In this document: positions 8,266 to 16,524 of the stretch, in pieces
Layout: the number at the start of each line of letters is the position of its first letter
Position numbering within the stretch: the stretch's first letter is position 1
DNA from: an uncultured Acetatifactor sp.
Lineage (GTDB): Bacteria; Bacillota; Clostridia; Lachnospirales; Lachnospiraceae
NCBI GenBank assembly: GCA_910584375.1
Contig: CAJUAH010000037.1
Location: forward strand, 1 to 38,779
Direction of reading: 5' to 3'
Length of the DNA stretch: 38,779 nt
Translations under genes and position numbers: made by a program
The notes under the pieces: model-generated
The model's input: only the letters and a program-made list of their open reading frames with translations
Told to the model about the DNA's origin: nothing
Databases searched by the model: none

Positions 8266-9342
8266 ATGGCAAAAGGCAAAAGGCTGTCTGCCATTCTCGC
8301 CGGGGTGCTGTTGTTTGGCATACTGGCAGGGAACGCGGACATGACCGTAGAAGCTGGCGGCAATTCAGATTACCTGAATTTGATGAGTGGAGGCGTGGCG
8401 GCGCTGCTGGATTCCGACACAGGGAATGCGGAAGAGCTGATCAATACCACACAAAAGAGCCTCGACCTGAAAGCGGCGCAGGAAGAGGAACAGTGTACAT
8501 TGGTCATGGCCAATGTGCGCAATGCCCTGAACGTCAGGGCAGAGGCCAGCGGAGATGCGGAAAAGGTAGGAATGATATACAAGGACTGCGGAGGAACTAT
8601 TTTGGAGCAGTCAAACGGTTGGACCAAGATTCAGTCCGGCGAACTGATCGGTTGGGCCAAGGACGATTATCTGTTGTTTGGCGAGGAGGCCAGGGAACTG
8701 GCGGCCAGTGTGGGCATCACCACAGCCACCGTGGACGCGGAGATGCTCAAGGTTCGCACAGAACCGGATAAGGATGCTGATTTTTACGGCGTTCTGGCCA
8801 AAGACGAGATCGTGGAAGTCATGGAAAGCGATGAGGAGGATTGGGTACTCATCAACTATGAGGGAGAGGACGGCTATGTGTCCTCCGAGTTTGTCACCAT
8901 TGATTTTAAGATAGATTACGGCGAGACCATGGAGGAGATCAGGGTCCGCGAGGAGGCCGAGCGCGAGGCAAAACGCCACAAGAATTACGGCGAGTACACC
9001 ACGGATGCGGATACCACGCTGCTGCTGGCGGCGCTGATTCAGTGTGAGGCCGGCGGCGAGAGCTACGAGGGCCAGGTGGCAGTGGGCGCGGTGGTTATGA
9101 ACCGCGTGCGTAGCGCGGCGTATCCCAACACCATCCACGGCGTTATCTACGCGTCAGGACAGTTTACACCTGCCCAGAGCGGTAAGGTGAACCGGGTATA
9201 TGAGTCCGGCAGAATCAAGGAAAGCTGTATCCTTGCGGCGCAGGAGGCTCTGTCCGGCGTGTCCAATGTGGGAGATTTGACACATTTCCGCCGGAACAAT
9301 GGGCGGGAAGGTCTGGTAATCGGTAATCATGTATTCTATTGA
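8266..9342 (+). CDS. Secreted SH3-domain protein with SleB-type cell wall hydrolase domain
   Basis: Predicted exported peptidoglycan hydrolase of 358 residues. Residues 1-30 form a signal peptide (KGKR, a hydrophobic core, then cleavage near VEAGG). Two bacterial SH3 domains follow at about 78-140 and 150-212, typified by ALNVRAEASGDAEKVG and MLKVRTEPDKDADFYG, and probably bind peptidoglycan. A charged helical linker leads to a Hydrolase_2/SleB-like domain at about 250-358, with QCEAGGES around E261, the likely catalytic acid, and AVGAVVMNRVRS. The start is the ATG at 8266, eight bases after GGAGG. SleB relatives act as lytic transglycosylases in spore germination; whether this one serves spores or vegetative cells is unknown. 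It has its own promoter and terminator. Confidence 0.88.
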   Translation: MAKGKRLSAILAGVLLFGILAGNADMTVEAGGNSDYLNLMSGGVAALLDSDTGNAEELINTTQKSLDLKAAQEEEQCTLVMANVRNALNVRAEASGDAEKVGMIYKDCGGTILEQSNGWTKIQSGELIGWAKDDYLLFGEEARELAASVGITTATVDAEMLKVRTEPDKDADFYGVLAKDEIVEVMESDEEDWVLINYEGEDGYVSSEFVTIDFKIDYGETMEEIRVREEAEREAKRHKNYGEYTTDADTTLLLAALIQCEAGGESYEGQVAVGAVVMNRVRSAAYPNTIHGVIYASGQFTPAQSGKVNRVYESGRIKESCILAAQEALSGVSNVGDLTHFRRNNGREGLVIGNHVFY

Positions 9343-9420
9343 TCTTTGCCCCGGGCAATGTGCCGTGCCGGAGCGGGGATCTGACCGATACCGCGCAGGA
9401 TGTGAAGGAAAGTAATCGGA

Positions 9421-9454
9421 AAAGCACGATGGGATCGCTCATCGTGCTTTTTTT
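9421..9454 (+). terminator. Rho-independent terminator after the hydrolase gene
   Basis: AGCACGAT (9423-9430) pairs with ATCGTGCT (9441-9448) and is followed by a run of T to 9454; preceding A residues also make it usable on the opposite strand. Confidence 0.85.
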
Positions 9455-9540
9455 GCGAAGATGGCTCCGTATTTTTTCCACATAAAAACATTGCGCCGCA
9501 GACCGGAGTGTAGTATATTATTAATAACCTCAGTTGTGGG

Positions 9541-9587
9541 GAGGAATCAAATACCCCGCAGCAAGCTGACGGGGTATTTGATTCCTC
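9541..9587. repeat. Perfect 17-bp inverted repeat with 13-base loop
   Basis: GAGGAATCAAATACCCC (9541-9557) is the exact reverse complement of GGGGTATTTGATTCCTC (9571-9587). The loop is GCAGCAAGCTGAC. No T-run follows on either side, and it lies in the 5' leader of the NfeD-SPFH pair. It could be an RNA stem-loop, a protein-binding palindrome or a dispersed repeat. Confidence 0.9.
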
Positions 9588-9659
9588 GCGTCATTCGTCA
9601 ACTGTCCGTGCAGGCGCGGCCGCTTGACTCATTGCTCGCGGGAATAAAGGAGGATGCGT

Positions 9660-10136
9660 ATGGGAGAGGTTATTTTCTGGCTGATCCTGCTGATCGTCTG
9701 TATCGGCGTGGAAGTGGCGACCATGGGTCTGACGACCATCTGGTTTGCGGGAGGCGCGCTGGTAGCCATATTTCTGGCCGTGATCGGGGCGCCGATCTGG
9801 CTGCAGGCCACAGTCTTTATCGTGGTATCTCTGGTACTGCTTTTCTTTACCAGACCCATTGCCGTCAAATATTTCAACAAGGATCGGGTCAAGACCAATG
9901 TGGAGAGCATGGTGGGCCGTCAGGCTATTGTAATCAGCGAGATCGACAACCTGCAGGGCATTGGACAGGTGACGGTGGGCAGTCAGGAATGGAGCGCCAG
10001 GAGCGCGGAGGAAAATGTGATAATTGCCGTGGGGGCGGTGGTCATGGTGGTGGCTATCAACGGCGTCAAGTTGATTGTGCGGGATATATCCCGAGAGCAA
10101 CTGTTGCAAAATACCTCACAGGCTGATGCCAAATAG
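9660..10136 (+). CDS. NfeD-like membrane protein
   Basis: A 158-residue protein with two or three hydrophobic helices in residues 1-75 and a C-terminal NfeD OB-fold domain from about 85 (MVGRQAIVISEID, then GIGQVTVGSQEW). NfeD proteins partner with SPFH/stomatin proteins in membrane microdomains; the exact role is poorly known. I chose the ATG at 9660 because AAAGGAGG ends at 9653; the ATG at 9654 would sit on the Shine-Dalgarno itself. The SPFH gene follows 17 bases later, matching the usual NfeD-stomatin operon. Confidence 0.88.
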   Translation: MGEVIFWLILLIVCIGVEVATMGLTTIWFAGGALVAIFLAVIGAPIWLQATVFIVVSLVLLFFTRPIAVKYFNKDRVKTNVESMVGRQAIVISEIDNLQGIGQVTVGSQEWSARSAEENVIIAVGAVVMVVAINGVKLIVRDISREQLLQNTSQADAK

Positions 10137-10153
10137 GCAGAAGGAGGAAAGAA

Positions 10154-11101
10154 ATGGAGATTTTGATTACTGTTTTAGTAGTACTGGTGATTCTGATCTT
10201 ATGCGTTTTTGTATCCTGCATTAAGATCGTACCCCAGGCGCAGGCTTATGTCATGGAGCGTCTGGGCGCTTATCAGGGGACATGGTCGGTGGGCTTTCAT
10301 GTGAAGATGCCTTTTCTGGACCGGGTTGCCAGGAGGGTGAATCTGAAGGAGCAGGTGGCTGATTTCCCGCCCCAGCCCGTGATCACCAAGGATAACGTTA
10401 CCATGCGTATCGATACGGTGGTGTTCTATCAGATCACGGATCCCAAGCTGTTTACCTACGGCGTGGAGAATCCGATGATGGCGATTGAGAATCTGACGGC
10501 TACCACGCTGCGTAATATCATCGGCGATCTGGAGCTGGATCAGACGCTGACCAGCCGCGAGACCATCAACACCAAGATGCGGGCGGCGCTGGATATCGCT
10601 ACCGACCCCTGGGGTATCAAGGTGAACCGTGTGGAGCTGAAGAATATCATTCCTCCCGCAGAGATTCAGAACGCCATGGAGAAACAGATGAAGGCGGAGC
10701 GTGAGAGACGTGAGGCCGTTACCCGCGCGGAAGGTGAGAAGAAGGCAAACATTCTGGAGGCGGAAGGCGCCAAGGAGTCCGCGATCCTGCGGGCCGAGGC
10801 GGATAAGCAGTCTGCGATTCTGAGAGCGGAGGCGCAGAAGGAGAAGATGATTCGAGAGGCCGAAGGTGAGGCGGAGGCCATTTTGAAGGTGCAGCAGGCC
10901 AATGCGGAAGGTATTCGGCTGCTGAAGGAGGCCGGAGCTGATGCGGCTGTGCTGAAGATTAAGAGTTTGGAGGCGTTTGAGAAGGTGGCGGACGGCAAGG
11001 CTACGACGATACTGTTGCCTGCGGAGCTGCAGGGGATCGCGAGTATGGCTACGGCGTTTAAGACGGCTAGCCAGGGACCGGTGCCGGTTGAGGGAAAGTG
11101 A
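10154..11101 (+). CDS. SPFH/Band 7 (stomatin-like) membrane protein
   Basis: A 315-residue protein with one N-terminal membrane segment (about 3-22), an SPFH domain (about 23-190, including VITKDNVTMRIDTVVFYQI and DLELDQTLTSRETIN) and a long Ala/Glu-rich coiled coil with repeated SAILRAEA units at about 190-265. The arrangement matches QmcA/stomatin-like proteins, which oligomerise at membranes and modulate proteases or membrane order. The ATG at 10154 follows AGGAGG. It is the partner of the NfeD gene upstream. Confidence 0.92.
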   Translation: MEILITVLVVLVILILCVFVSCIKIVPQAQAYVMERLGAYQGTWSVGFHVKMPFLDRVARRVNLKEQVADFPPQPVITKDNVTMRIDTVVFYQITDPKLFTYGVENPMMAIENLTATTLRNIIGDLELDQTLTSRETINTKMRAALDIATDPWGIKVNRVELKNIIPPAEIQNAMEKQMKAERERREAVTRAEGEKKANILEAEGAKESAILRAEADKQSAILRAEAQKEKMIREAEGEAEAILKVQQANAEGIRLLKEAGADAAVLKIKSLEAFEKVADGKATTILLPAELQGIASMATAFKTASQGPVPVEGK

Positions 11102-11132
11102 TCGGCGGCTGGATGAGCCTATAGGGAGAGTT

Positions 11133-11172
11133 GGGGAGCAGCTGGAAAAGGCTGGCTCCCCTGTTTTTTTCT
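11133..11172 (+). terminator. Terminator after the NfeD-SPFH operon
   Basis: GGGGAGC (11133-11139) pairs with GCTCCCC (11155-11161), with inner AGC/GCT pairing. Seven T residues follow at 11164-11170. Confidence 0.85.
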
Positions 11173-11185
11173 TTGGGAGAGGGAC

Positions 11186-11420
11186 GGGCGGGGCCGGGGG
11201 CGTATGGGGGCTGCGCGACGCGGCTCGCTCGGGGGATCTTACTAAGGGAGCAGGGGGAGGTCGTGGCGTGGGCCGGGTCGGCGATAACGCGCATCCGTGC
11301 GCGGTATCGCCTAAAATGGCCATCCGTGGCCATTTTACCCTGGGGGACAGGCTGCTCCCTAAGTAAGATCAACCCTCGCTCACAGCGCCGCGCAGCCCCC
11401 ATACGCCCCCGGCCCCGCCC
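11186..11420. repeat. 235-bp nested inverted repeat element
   Basis: The outer 32-bp arms (11186-11217 and 11389-11420) are perfect reverse complements and very GC-rich. Inside are 19-bp arms (11235-11253 and 11352-11370) with a single mismatch around GATCTTACT and AGGGAGCAG. The centre holds two separate hairpins: 11280-11311 (14-bp stem, one mismatch) and 11312-11337 (11-bp perfect stem TAAAATGGCCA). Both have the same TCCG loop, closed by CA/TG. It could be a structured RNA, a MITE-like palindromic element or a recombination hotspot. No similar copy is evident elsewhere in the window. Confidence 0.92.
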
Positions 11421-11492
11421 TGTTTCCTGCTCCGGATTAGGTGAGGTGGATGTGTGAGGAAGATAAAATTTGTGTACTGAGCAATGACTTTG

Positions 11493-11501
11493 TGTTATAA
11501 T
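11493..11501 (+). promoter_or_regulatory. Probable extended -10 promoter
   Basis: TGTTATAAT is an extended -10 (TG, one base, TATAAT). Upstream TTGTGT at 11470-11475 is too far away (20 bases) to be a good -35. It lies about 60 bases before the DUF262 gene. Confidence 0.5.
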
Positions 11502-11561
11502 CTATTTTGCATTATTGTATTCATATTAGGCGTAGAAAAATGTATAAGGGGTGGAAAAAGT

Positions 11562-13937
11562 ATGGATGCCAAAGAAATATCAATGTTTCGTTTTTTAGAT
11601 GGTGCAGACAAAAAATTTATTATTCCGGTATATCAGAGGGCATACAGCTGGAAACATGAGAATTGCGAGGCGTTGTTGAAAGATTTAACGAGTGTTTATG
11701 AAAATAATTATGTCTCTCACTTTTTCGGCAGTATTGTATATGTTTCAAATGATGTTGGAGGATGTAATGAACACATTATAATTGATGGTCAGCAAAGAAT
11801 AACCACAGTTTCACTGCTTCTGTTGGCAATCAGAAATTATATTACAGAGCATCCAGACATTGATACAGGTGTGAATCCCAAGAAGATTACAGAGGCTTAT
11901 TTGACGGATGTGTATGCAAACAGTAAGAAAAAGTTGAAACTTAAATTGATTCAAGGCGATGATGAGGCCTATGATCGATTGATTCAAAATGAAAAGCCTA
12001 TAGACAACAACAACATAACGACAAATTATAACTATTTTTATTCGGAAATTTCTAGACGTGACACGCTGCAAATAAAAGGGCTTTATGATGCTATTATGAA
12101 ACTTATTATAGTAAATATCAGTTTGAAACCGCAGGATGGTGATGACCCACAACTTATTTTTGAAAGTTTAAATTCAACTGGCCTGGGATTAGATGAGGCA
12201 GATAAGATTAGAAATTACATTCTTATGGGAATGTCTGCGGTGAGGCAGGAATCATTTTATAAAAAATATTGGGGAACGCTGGAAAAACTTGTACCACATA
12301 AAGACATGAAAACCTTTATCCGCTATTATTTGGCGGTGAAAACAAGGGATTTATTTAGAGAGGATAGGTTGTATTTTGGTTTCAAGAACTTTTGTTTGCA
12401 ACAAAAATGTTTAATAGAAGAAACTTTTGAAGATGTCTTATTGTATGCTGGTTATTATAAAACTATCCGCCAGCCCATGAATAAGAAAAATAGTTATGAA
12501 ACTGTTTTAACTAGAATAAATAAATTGGATTTAAACAGCTGCACTCCTATCTTATTAGATTTATTTATTGCACATGAACATAACCAGTTAAGTGATGCCG
12601 AATTAACAGAAGCATTCTGTATTTTGGAAAGCTATATGGCACGAAGAATTATATGCGGTCTGGGAACACAGTATTATAATAAGCTGTTTGTCAGTTTAGG
12701 GGCAGAAATTGAGAAATTAGTGGGGAAAGACGGAGCCACATATATTGATGCTTTTAAATTTGCTATATTAAGTAAAACAGGAAAAAGCCGATTTCCAAAT
12801 GATCATGATTTTGAGGATAAATTTATGGCGTTTGAACTTTATAATGCAAAAGCATCTGTCAGAAAATATTTCTTTGAGCGATTTGAGAATTTTGGAAATC
12901 GCGAGATGGTGGCAATTGAAGAACAGATAAGTGACGGGACTTTGACTATAGAGCATATTATGCCTAAAACATTATCAGAGGAGTGGAAAAATGGCTTAGG
13001 AGAGCAATGGGAATTAATACATTCAAAATATATTGATACGATCGGAAATTTAACATTAACAGCATATAATAGCGATTACAGCAATCTCAGTTTTATGAAA
13101 AAGAAAACATTGCCTGGAAGAGGATTTGAGACGAGTAAGCTTCGGCTGAATGAGTATGTTAAAAATTGTGATTCCTGGGGAGAATGTGAGATACTTGAGC
13201 GTGCGAGGTTATTATACGAATTGGCAGAACAGATCTGGCCTATGGCTGAAACAGATTATGATGCGCAGGAAGAAGACAAGTGGATTTGCTGGGATGATGA
13301 GGACTATGATTTTACAGATAAGTCTATTCTGAAAATTATTCTTATGGGGGATGAACTACAGACGGAAAATATTACAGATGCTTATCGGAAAATTAATGTT
13401 ACTGTCTATAATATGGATCCGGCTGGCTGTGTGGCAATGGAAAATTCCTGGAGTGGAACGGATGCAGGGAGAATTCGTAGCCCTTATGAGATAGGCCCCT
13501 CGGTTTATATTACTACAAATTTAAGCTCTCAGTCCAAGGCAGCGGCAATTAGAGAATTGTGTGAATATTTTAAGTTTGATTCCTCAGATTTGCGTTATTT
13601 GGTAAAAGCTACATTCGACATTAATAATGAGACAACATATAATGCGGTAACAGCAGGGCAGTTGGCATATAGGCTTATTGAAAAACTGTTAGGTGAGAAC
13701 AAATTGACGGAAGAGGAAGTAGAAAAACTCAAGGAAAAAGATTTTTCCAGAAGAACATTTTATAAAGTAGTATACCCAGTGTTGGCTAACAATAGAGAAG
13801 ATAATAAAGGGAAAAGTAAAAAATGTAGATATTATAGCAAGCCTGTCAAATTTAAAGGTAAGAATGTATATATATCAACAGAATGGTTTGATGAGAGCAG
13901 AAAAGATTTAGTTGAATGGTATAAACGTCATATATAG
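11562..13937 (+). CDS. DUF262/DUF1524 protein, GmrSD-like nuclease
   Basis: Predicted defence-type nuclease of 791 residues. The N-terminal DUF262 (ParB/GmrS-like) domain begins with IPVYQRAYSWKHENCEALL and carries the hallmark DGQQR at 75-79, a nucleotide-hydrolysis motif. The DUF1524 domain supplies the His-Me/HNH-type motif EHIMP at 464-468 with IGNLTLTAYN about 27 residues later. A C-terminal extension of about 200 residues, ending in a basic, Tyr/Lys-rich segment, is of unknown role. In GmrSD these two domains cleave modified DNA; related single-chain proteins are found in defence loci. Codons are AT-rich, unlike neighbouring core genes, suggesting transfer. The ATG at 11562 follows GGGGTGG. 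An AlbA_2-domain gene follows after 47 bases. Confidence 0.88.
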   Translation: MDAKEISMFRFLDGADKKFIIPVYQRAYSWKHENCEALLKDLTSVYENNYVSHFFGSIVYVSNDVGGCNEHIIIDGQQRITTVSLLLLAIRNYITEHPDIDTGVNPKKITEAYLTDVYANSKKKLKLKLIQGDDEAYDRLIQNEKPIDNNNITTNYNYFYSEISRRDTLQIKGLYDAIMKLIIVNISLKPQDGDDPQLIFESLNSTGLGLDEADKIRNYILMGMSAVRQESFYKKYWGTLEKLVPHKDMKTFIRYYLAVKTRDLFREDRLYFGFKNFCLQQKCLIEETFEDVLLYAGYYKTIRQPMNKKNSYETVLTRINKLDLNSCTPILLDLFIAHEHNQLSDAELTEAFCILESYMARRIICGLGTQYYNKLFVSLGAEIEKLVGKDGATYIDAFKFAILSKTGKSRFPNDHDFEDKFMAFELYNAKASVRKYFFERFENFGNREMVAIEEQISDGTLTIEHIMPKTLSEEWKNGLGEQWELIHSKYIDTIGNLTLTAYNSDYSNLSFMKKKTLPGRGFETSKLRLNEYVKNCDSWGECEILERARLLYELAEQIWPMAETDYDAQEEDKWICWDDEDYDFTDKSILKIILMGDELQTENITDAYRKINVTVYNMDPAGCVAMENSWSGTDAGRIRSPYEIGPSVYITTNLSSQSKAAAIRELCEYFKFDSSDLRYLVKATFDINNETTYNAVTAGQLAYRLIEKLLGENKLTEEEVEKLKEKDFSRRTFYKVVYPVLANNREDNKGKSKKCRYYSKPVKFKGKNVYISTEWFDESRKDLVEWYKRHI

Positions 13938-13984
13938 TATGTTTTTGACAAGCTGAGATGCGAACAGAGGCGGAGGTTCATAAG

Positions 13985-15376
13985 ATGGCAGAGAATCAAA
14001 ATATAGAATGGAAGGAATCGTGGCGTGACGAATATCTTAAATGGATATGTGGATTTGCTAACGCACAGGGCGGTAAATTATATATCGGGACGCAAGATGA
14101 CGGGACGATAATTGGGATAGATAATTCAAAAAAGTTGTTAGAGGACATTCCCAACAAGATACAGAATAAACTGGGCATTGTGGCGGATGTGAATTTGCTT
14201 ACGGAAGGTGGGCTTGATTACATTGAGATTGACGTTCACCCATGGTCATTTCCTGTTAACTATGATGGTGAATACCATTATAGAAGTGGTAGCACGAAAC
14301 AGTCACTTCGTGGAAATGCATTAACTAATTTTTTAATGTCTAAAACAGGATTGAAATGGGATGCAGCGACAATATCTAATATAGGAATAGAAGACTTGGA
14401 CCAGGAAAGTTTTGATATCTTCAGAAGAGAGGCTTTGCGAAGTGGACGAATGTCAAAAGAAGATTTGAATATTGGGAATACTGAACTGTTAGAAAAGTTG
14501 GATTTAGTAGTGGAGGGTAAGCTTAAGCGTGCAGGAGCTTTGTGTTTTTGCCGTAAACCAGAAAGGGTTATTAGTGGTTGCTTTGTGAAAATCGGCAGGT
14601 TTGAAGGCAGTGATTTATTATATCAGGATGAAGTACACGGCTCATTGCTTATTTTGGCAGATAGAGTGATTGACTTGATTTATCTGAAATATTTGAAAGC
14701 GGCAATTTCGTATCACAAAGAGACACGGGTGGAAACGTATCCTTTTGCCCGTGATGCCGTAAGAGAGGCCGTTTTTAATGCTCTTATCCACTGTAACTGG
14801 GCTGACAATGTCCCCGTACAGATACGCATTGAAAATGATGCCATGTATATTAGTAACTGTAGTATGTTACCCTTTGGGTGGACGCTTGAGACTCTTTTGT
14901 GCACCCATGCATCAAAACCATACAATCCAGATATTGCGAGAGTATTTTATCGTGCAGGATATATTGAAAGTTGGGGGCGCGGTATTCAAAAAATTCGGGA
15001 TGCCTGCAAAAACCTTGGTGCGGAAGAACCAGAGTACATTATTCATGGCGAAGATATCATGGTAAAGTTTTCTGCTCTTCAAAGCGCGAAAGTTTCAGAT
15101 TCCAAAGATCATAATGTCACAAAAAATGTCACAAAAAATGTCACAAAAAATGTCACAAAAAATGTCACAAAAAACGTTGCACTGGAAATAAAAATATTGG
15201 CTTTAATTAAAGATAATGCATCCGTTACGACCACTGAAATGTCCAAGCAACTATCTGTTAATAGACGAACAATACAGAGAGGCTTGGAAACATTGAAATG
15301 TAAGGGCGCAATAGAACGTAAGGGCAGTAAACGAAGCGGCTATTGGGAAATTCATGAAGAGTTTATGACACCATAA
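13985..15376 (+). CDS. AlbA_2 / GHKL-type ATPase / HTH protein
   Basis: A 463-residue protein resembling the COG2865 predicted regulators. The N-terminal AlbA_2 (Schlafen-like) domain shows NIEWKES at 6-12 and FANAQGG at 24-30, then IGTQDDGTIIGI. The middle holds a histidine-kinase-like ATP site: NALIHCNW from 265 and GRGIQKI from 331. Five NVTK repeats (from 377) link it to a C-terminal winged helix (about 400-463; TTTEMSKQLSVNRRTIQRG). The ATG at 13985 is supported by GGAGG at 13972-13976, eight bases away. Relatives are annotated as regulators or ATP-dependent helicase-like, and Schlafen-type AlbA_2 domains also occur in defence genes. It probably forms a two-gene unit with the DUF262 gene. 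Confidence 0.85.
   Translation: MAENQNIEWKESWRDEYLKWICGFANAQGGKLYIGTQDDGTIIGIDNSKKLLEDIPNKIQNKLGIVADVNLLTEGGLDYIEIDVHPWSFPVNYDGEYHYRSGSTKQSLRGNALTNFLMSKTGLKWDAATISNIGIEDLDQESFDIFRREALRSGRMSKEDLNIGNTELLEKLDLVVEGKLKRAGALCFCRKPERVISGCFVKIGRFEGSDLLYQDEVHGSLLILADRVIDLIYLKYLKAAISYHKETRVETYPFARDAVREAVFNALIHCNWADNVPVQIRIENDAMYISNCSMLPFGWTLETLLCTHASKPYNPDIARVFYRAGYIESWGRGIQKIRDACKNLGAEEPEYIIHGEDIMVKFSALQSAKVSDSKDHNVTKNVTKNVTKNVTKNVTKNVALEIKILALIKDNASVTTTEMSKQLSVNRRTIQRGLETLKCKGAIERKGSKRSGYWEIHEEFMTP
15113..15177 (+). repeat. 12-bp minisatellite encoding NVTK
   Basis: AATGTCACAAAA is repeated five times in a row with no mismatches, followed by a degenerate sixth start (AACGTTGC). Each copy adds four residues in frame. 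It lies in the linker between the ATPase-like and HTH domains of the AlbA_2 protein. Confidence 0.95.
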
Positions 15377-15437
15377 TGGTGCAAACAGACGGTCGTATAC
15401 ACATTGGCAAATGATGGTTTAGGAACGGACAGAACTC

Positions 15438-15466
15438 TTGAAAAATTGCGGGAAATGCAGTATAGT
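15438..15466 (+). promoter_or_regulatory. Sigma-A promoter of argF-birA
   Basis: TTGAAA at 15438-15443 and TATAGT at 15461-15466 with a 17-base spacer, about 50 bases before argF. A single-promoter reading fits the argF-birA overlap. Confidence 0.65.
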
Positions 15467-15516
15467 AGTTCATATCTTAGAAAAAACTGGGCATGGTTAT
15501 GCGGAAAGAGGATGAG

Positions 15517-16524
15517 ATGGATTTAAAGGGACGGGATTTTCTGAAACTTTTGGATTTTAGCGCGGAGGAGATTGTGTATCTGCTGGATCTGGCGGCGGAG
15601 CTTAAGGAGAGGAAGAAGAAGGGGATTCCTGTGGATACGCTGCGGGGCAGGAATGTGGCGCTGATCTTTGAGAAGACCAGCACCAGGACCCGGTGCGCTT
15701 TTGAGGTGGCGGCGCATGATCTGGGGATGGGGTGTACTTATCTGGATCCCAGCGGTTCTCAGATCGGTAAGAAGGAGAGTATCGCGGATACGGCCAAGGT
15801 GCTGGCCGGGATGTTTGAGGGGATCGAGTATAGGGGGTATGGGCAGGAGATCGTGGAGGAGCTGGCCAGGTATTCCAAGGTACCGGTGTGGAACGGGTTG
15901 ACCAATGAGTTTCATCCTACGCAGATGCTGGCGGATGCTCTGACCATACGGGAGCATTTCGGACGTTTGAAGGGGATAAGGCTTACTTATATGGGGGACG
16001 CCCGGTATAATACGGGCAACTCGCTGATGGTGCTGTGCGCCAAGCTGGGGATGCATTTTACGGCTTGTACCTGCGCCAGGTATTTCCCGGATCGGGAGCT
16101 GGTGAAACAGTGCGAGGAGCTGGCGGCGGTAAGCGGCGGCAGCATTAGGCTCACGGAGGATGTGGAGGTTGGAACTAAGGGCGCGGATGTGATCAGCACG
16201 GATGTGTGGGTGTCCATGGGCGAGCCGGACGAGATCTGGGCGGAGCGTATTGGGGATCTGAAGGGATATCAGGTGAATAAAAAGGTTATGGAGAATGCGG
16301 GGTCTCAGGCGGTCTTTATGCATTGTCTCCCGGCTTTCCATGATCTGAAGACCAAGATCGGGGCCGAGGTGGGAGCTAAGTTCGGGATCACGGAGATGGA
16401 GGTCACGGACGAGGTGTTTTCCTCCGGGCAGTCCCTGGTGTTTGAGGAGGCCGAGAACCGTATGCATACCATCAAGGCCGTGATGGCGGCCACGCTGGGC
16501 TGGGACGGCGGAACAGGCAGATGA
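15517..16524 (+). CDS. argF: Ornithine carbamoyltransferase
   Basis: Makes citrulline from ornithine and carbamoyl phosphate, in arginine synthesis or, in reverse, arginine deiminase fermentation. The 335 residues match the family. The carbamoyl-phosphate motif STRTR is at 55-59, HPTQ at 133-136 and the ornithine-binding HCLP at 269-272. I chose the ATG at 15517 behind AAAGAGGATGAG; upstream ATGs at 15493 and 15499 add an uncharacteristic N-terminus. Without other arg or arc genes nearby, the biosynthetic or catabolic role cannot be decided (arcB would be the catabolic name). birA overlaps its stop by four bases. Confidence 0.95.
   Translation: MDLKGRDFLKLLDFSAEEIVYLLDLAAELKERKKKGIPVDTLRGRNVALIFEKTSTRTRCAFEVAAHDLGMGCTYLDPSGSQIGKKESIADTAKVLAGMFEGIEYRGYGQEIVEELARYSKVPVWNGLTNEFHPTQMLADALTIREHFGRLKGIRLTYMGDARYNTGNSLMVLCAKLGMHFTACTCARYFPDRELVKQCEELAAVSGGSIRLTEDVEVGTKGADVISTDVWVSMGEPDEIWAERIGDLKGYQVNKKVMENAGSQAVFMHCLPAFHDLKTKIGAEVGAKFGITEMEVTDEVFSSGQSLVFEEAENRMHTIKAVMAATLGWDGGTGR

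Larger units (their letters stand above)
9343..9659. other. Intergenic region with terminator, palindrome and promoter
   Basis: This 317-base gap holds the hydrolase terminator, a probable promoter (TTGCGC at 9491-9496, TATATT at 9514-9519, spacing 17) and a perfect 17-bp inverted repeat at 9541-9587. No gene is supported here; an open frame running through 9461-10126 overlaps the NfeD gene in another frame and has no ribosome binding site. Confidence 0.6.
11102..11561. other. Intergenic region: terminator, giant palindrome, promoter
   Basis: This 460-base gap contains the SPFH operon terminator, the 235-bp nested inverted repeat (11186-11420) and a probable promoter for the next gene. Open frames across it on both strands are made of palindrome sequence and have no convincing start signals, so I call no gene. 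Composition changes sharply from very GC-rich to AT-rich at about 11455. Confidence 0.7.

Noticed and set aside
9461..10126. 221-codon open frame overlapping the NfeD gene
   Set aside because: It runs through a terminator and a palindrome, lacks a ribosome binding site, and the NfeD frame has clear domain signals and AAAGGAGG.
10977..11457. Open frames on both strands in the SPFH to DUF262 gap
   Set aside because: They are translations of the giant inverted repeat (Arg/Pro/Ala-rich) with no start signals.
15113..15177. Short CRISPR or iteron array
   Set aside because: Perfect 12-bp units without spacers translate to NVTK within an intact gene.
11562..15376. Complete restriction-modification locus
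   Set aside because: No methyltransferase motifs are present in either protein or in the flanking sequence.
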